Positions 62,232 through 64,000 of a stretch of 64,000 bases of DNA are shown here, one piece after another; positions within the stretch are counted from its first letter, which is position 1; each line of letters starts with the position of its first letter. Source of the DNA: Flavobacterium enshiense DK69 (lineage in GTDB: Bacteria > Bacteroidota > Bacteroidia > Flavobacteriales > Flavobacteriaceae); contig NZ_AVCS01000009.1 of NCBI RefSeq assembly GCF_000498495.1, positions 248,001 to 312,000 of the forward strand. Direction: 5' to 3'. The translations under genes were made by a program, and so were the position numbers. The notes under the pieces were generated by a model. That model worked only from the letters and a program-made list of their open reading frames with translations, was not told where the DNA came from and made no database searches.

Positions 62232-64000
62232 TTATGGGATTTCGATAATTTTTGTTTCTGAGATTATCTGCCCGTCTGTGGCTATGCCTTCGATGACTAC
62301 TTTTACTGTTTTCACGTAGTAATTAGGGATCGAGAATTTGAAAATTCCATTTTCATCGGTTTCCACATTAGGCTCCCAATGGATTGTTCCAAAATCTACG
62401 AATCCTTCATCGCTATAGCTGGTATATTTAGGATTGGTAAATTGTTTAAGTTTCTCAAAACCATTTTTAACCAAGAACGATTGCGAATTGATCCTTGTCC
62501 TTGGGTTCGAGCCAAACGTTTTTTTGGTATAAATCCGTATTATACCATTGGCGGCATCCATTCCGCCCCCGTAACCACTTTTATTGATATAAATCTCATC
62601 AACTCTGCTCATACTATAGCCTAACAGCCAGCTAAAATCAGGAACGGGGGTGTCGTCTATGTAAATAGCCGGGCTTTTAGTTCCTAAAAAGGAAGTAGAT
62701 CTCCTTCCGATGATTCTTACGGTGAGTCCCTGGATTGAAACATCGTAACCATTTGCGGCTATATATTGCAGGATGTCTCTACTGGCATCCGCATCCGTTA
62801 CTTTGTAGCCTTTTGCCATCGCGTTGTTAAAGCGTTTCAGGTTTTTAAGCTGAGTTTTTTTCTCTTTGGTTCCGATTGTGATAGTATCCAGTTGAATTGC
62901 CTTTGCAATTTTCGGAAAATGAAAGCTTGAATTTTCAGTGTTGTTTATTGTTGTTTCCGGACAGTTGTTTTGTGTTGTTTTGAATGGCTTGATGAAAGTC
63001 CTATTGTTGTTTAAAACCTGAGCGGCTGATTTTAGTTCGATACGTCGGTTTTTTTTGTCCAAAAGAGAAAAATGTACCAAAGTTGAATCGGAAACCAGAA
63101 TGTTTTTAAAATAAAACTCGTTTTTCTCGTTGATTGGCGATAATTCACTCAGCTGAGATGTCAGGGAATTGATTTCTACTTTGGAATCCTTGTCATTTAC
63201 CGGGATATTGATGGTTCCTTTAATGGTAAGTCCATTGTCAAAATCAAATTTCTTTTGAGGTGAAGAGGTTAGCATTGTCTGCCAATTGTATTTTGATTTT
63301 TGACACATCAGATAGGTGTCCAATTCATAATGTTTTCTTTTTGAAAAATCGGAGAGTAATTGATTGCCATCCGGAGATTTTTCGCTTAACTGGTTGTCAA
63401 GTAAAAAAGAGTTGTATATGGTTTTCTTTTCTGCTAAGGATTTGGTTCCAGCAGGTAAAACAGAAACGCTCAGTGTTCCTGAGAGAATGGTGCTTGTTCC
63501 GCTGATTACAATCGAATCGTTTTGTTTTCTGATAACTTTAAGGTCGATATTTCTTTCGAACTTCAACGGTTTGTATATTATTCTTTCGGCTACTTTTTTA
63601 TGGTTTTTATCAACCAGATAAAGTGTGTTGATTCCGTTCAGGAAATTTTCATTGGGTAAGGCCAATAATTGCTCCGTATTGTTGTCTTTAAATGAAAAAG
63701 GGACATACGAACTGTAGTCGTCTTGTTGGATTACAAGTGTTAAAGGTTCGTTTTTGTATTGGTCCAGACTTTTGCTGTTGGTTTTGATTTTTAATGTAGT
63801 CTTGTTTTCAAAAGTGTAATTATTGGCTGAAAAAGTGATTCCGCTACTTTCCGGGAAAGGCAGTTTTTCTTCTATTTTAGTATCGTTTATTTTGAAAACG
63901 GCTTTATATAATTCGCTTTTCGTTTGCGTAATTTCGAATTTGCCGTAGCCTAATGCGTTAGTGCTGAAATTTGTGATGGTTTCGCCTTTGGGATTGAGTA
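62232..64000 (-). CDS. MG2/TonB-plug domain surface protein, right copy (5' end outside window)
   Basis: The frame stays open from the window edge to the stop at 62232 (at least 589 codons), so the start lies beyond 64000. It aligns with the left copy from about residue 205 to its end; for example NFSTNALGYGKFEI matches NFRTNELGYGKFEI. It lacks 23 residues present in the left copy between DVSI and QGLTV. The two are tandem paralogues, moderately diverged and both intact as far as visible. Confidence 0.82.
   Translation of the reverse strand, partial: LNPKGETITNFSTNALGYGKFEITQTKSELYKAVFKINDTKIEEKLPFPESSGITFSANNYTFENKTTLKIKTNSKSLDQYKNEPLTLVIQQDDYSSYVPFSFKDNNTEQLLALPNENFLNGINTLYLVDKNHKKVAERIIYKPLKFERNIDLKVIRKQNDSIVISGTSTILSGTLSVSVLPAGTKSLAEKKTIYNSFLLDNQLSEKSPDGNQLLSDFSKRKHYELDTYLMCQKSKYNWQTMLTSSPQKKFDFDNGLTIKGTINIPVNDKDSKVEINSLTSQLSELSPINEKNEFYFKNILVSDSTLVHFSLLDKKNRRIELKSAAQVLNNNRTFIKPFKTTQNNCPETTINNTENSSFHFPKIAKAIQLDTITIGTKEKKTQLKNLKRFNNAMAKGYKVTDADASRDILQYIAANGYDVSIQGLTVRIIGRRSTSFLGTKSPAIYIDDTPVPDFSWLLGYSMSRVDEIYINKSGYGGGMDAANGIIRIYTKKTFGSNPRTRINSQSFLVKNGFEKLKQFTNPKYTSYSDEGFVDFGTIHWEPNVETDENGIFKFSIPNYYVKTVKVVIEGIATDGQIISETKIIEIP

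Noticed and set aside
1..64000. CRISPR array, prophage, transposon or plasmid genes
   Set aside because: No regularly spaced repeats, cas genes, transposases, integrases, phage structural genes or replication initiators were found on reading both strands.

Overview
The window comes from a Bacteroidota chromosome, almost certainly a Flavobacterium or close relative. The evidence is gldB/gldC gliding genes, a 287-residue primary sigma factor without region 1.1, repeated -7 promoter elements of the form TAnnTTTG with little Shine-Dalgarno signal, an exosortase of the XrtF type, DUF4249 lipoproteins, and SusC/FecA-like TonB-dependent receptors with carboxypeptidase-like N-terminal domains. Most of the window is ordinary core genome. 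The right-hand third (about 41-64 kb) is more lineage-specific.

Layout. 0.07-4.2 kb: tatA, a PAP2 phosphatase, an O-methyltransferase, rlmN and two exported proteins of unknown function. 4.3-9.9 kb: a polyprenyl diphosphate synthase preceded by a possible leader peptide, an ECF sigma factor with a single-span membrane partner and an outer-membrane barrel protein, then dnaG. 9.9-14.2 kb: an orphan LuxR-type response regulator, nadE, gldB-gldC, the GTPase gene yihA and an alpha/beta hydrolase. 14.5-30.5 kb: a complete Bacteroidota-type division and cell-wall (dcw) cluster in the order mraZ-rsmH-ftsL-ftsI-murE-mraY-murD-ftsW-murG-murC-ftsQ-ftsA-ftsZ. It has three MraZ-box repeats in exact 10-bp register in front of it and yqeY behind it. 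murF, murB and ddl are not in the cluster.

31.3-40.4 kb: tRNA-Arg(UCG) with a decayed copy of its 3' half just downstream, an MtfA-like peptidase, an RND efflux operon (adaptor, pump, TolC), a CBS-domain protein, rpe and rpoD. 40.5-49.1 kb: a leftward operon with an unknown exported protein, an STN-type TonB-dependent receptor, two nearly identical DUF4249 lipoproteins and an MG2/plug-domain protein. 49.3-52.4 kb: rpsO-pnp and a GAF-domain methionine sulfoxide reductase homologue. 52.5-55.7 kb: exosortase XrtF with its partner membrane protein, then an ATP-cone/restriction-endonuclease fusion next to a beta-CASP nuclease. 55.8-58.9 kb: a likely metal (copper-type) locus: a Cys-rich HYC_CC_PP protein, a TonB receptor and an HMA-domain protein.

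59-64 kb: two tandem copies of a large MG2/TonB-plug protein gene, the second running off the window. Between them lie the last 31 codons of a groEL gene with a terminator, fused to a fragment of a TonB receptor; both are debris from rearrangement. No CRISPR array, transposase, prophage or plasmid gene was seen. The most notable signals are the rearrangement scar between the duplicated MG2 genes, the ATP-cone nuclease/beta-CASP pair, the primase zinc-binding domain that has lost all four ligands, the MraZ operator, and 8-bp-periodic spacers on both sides of ftsW.
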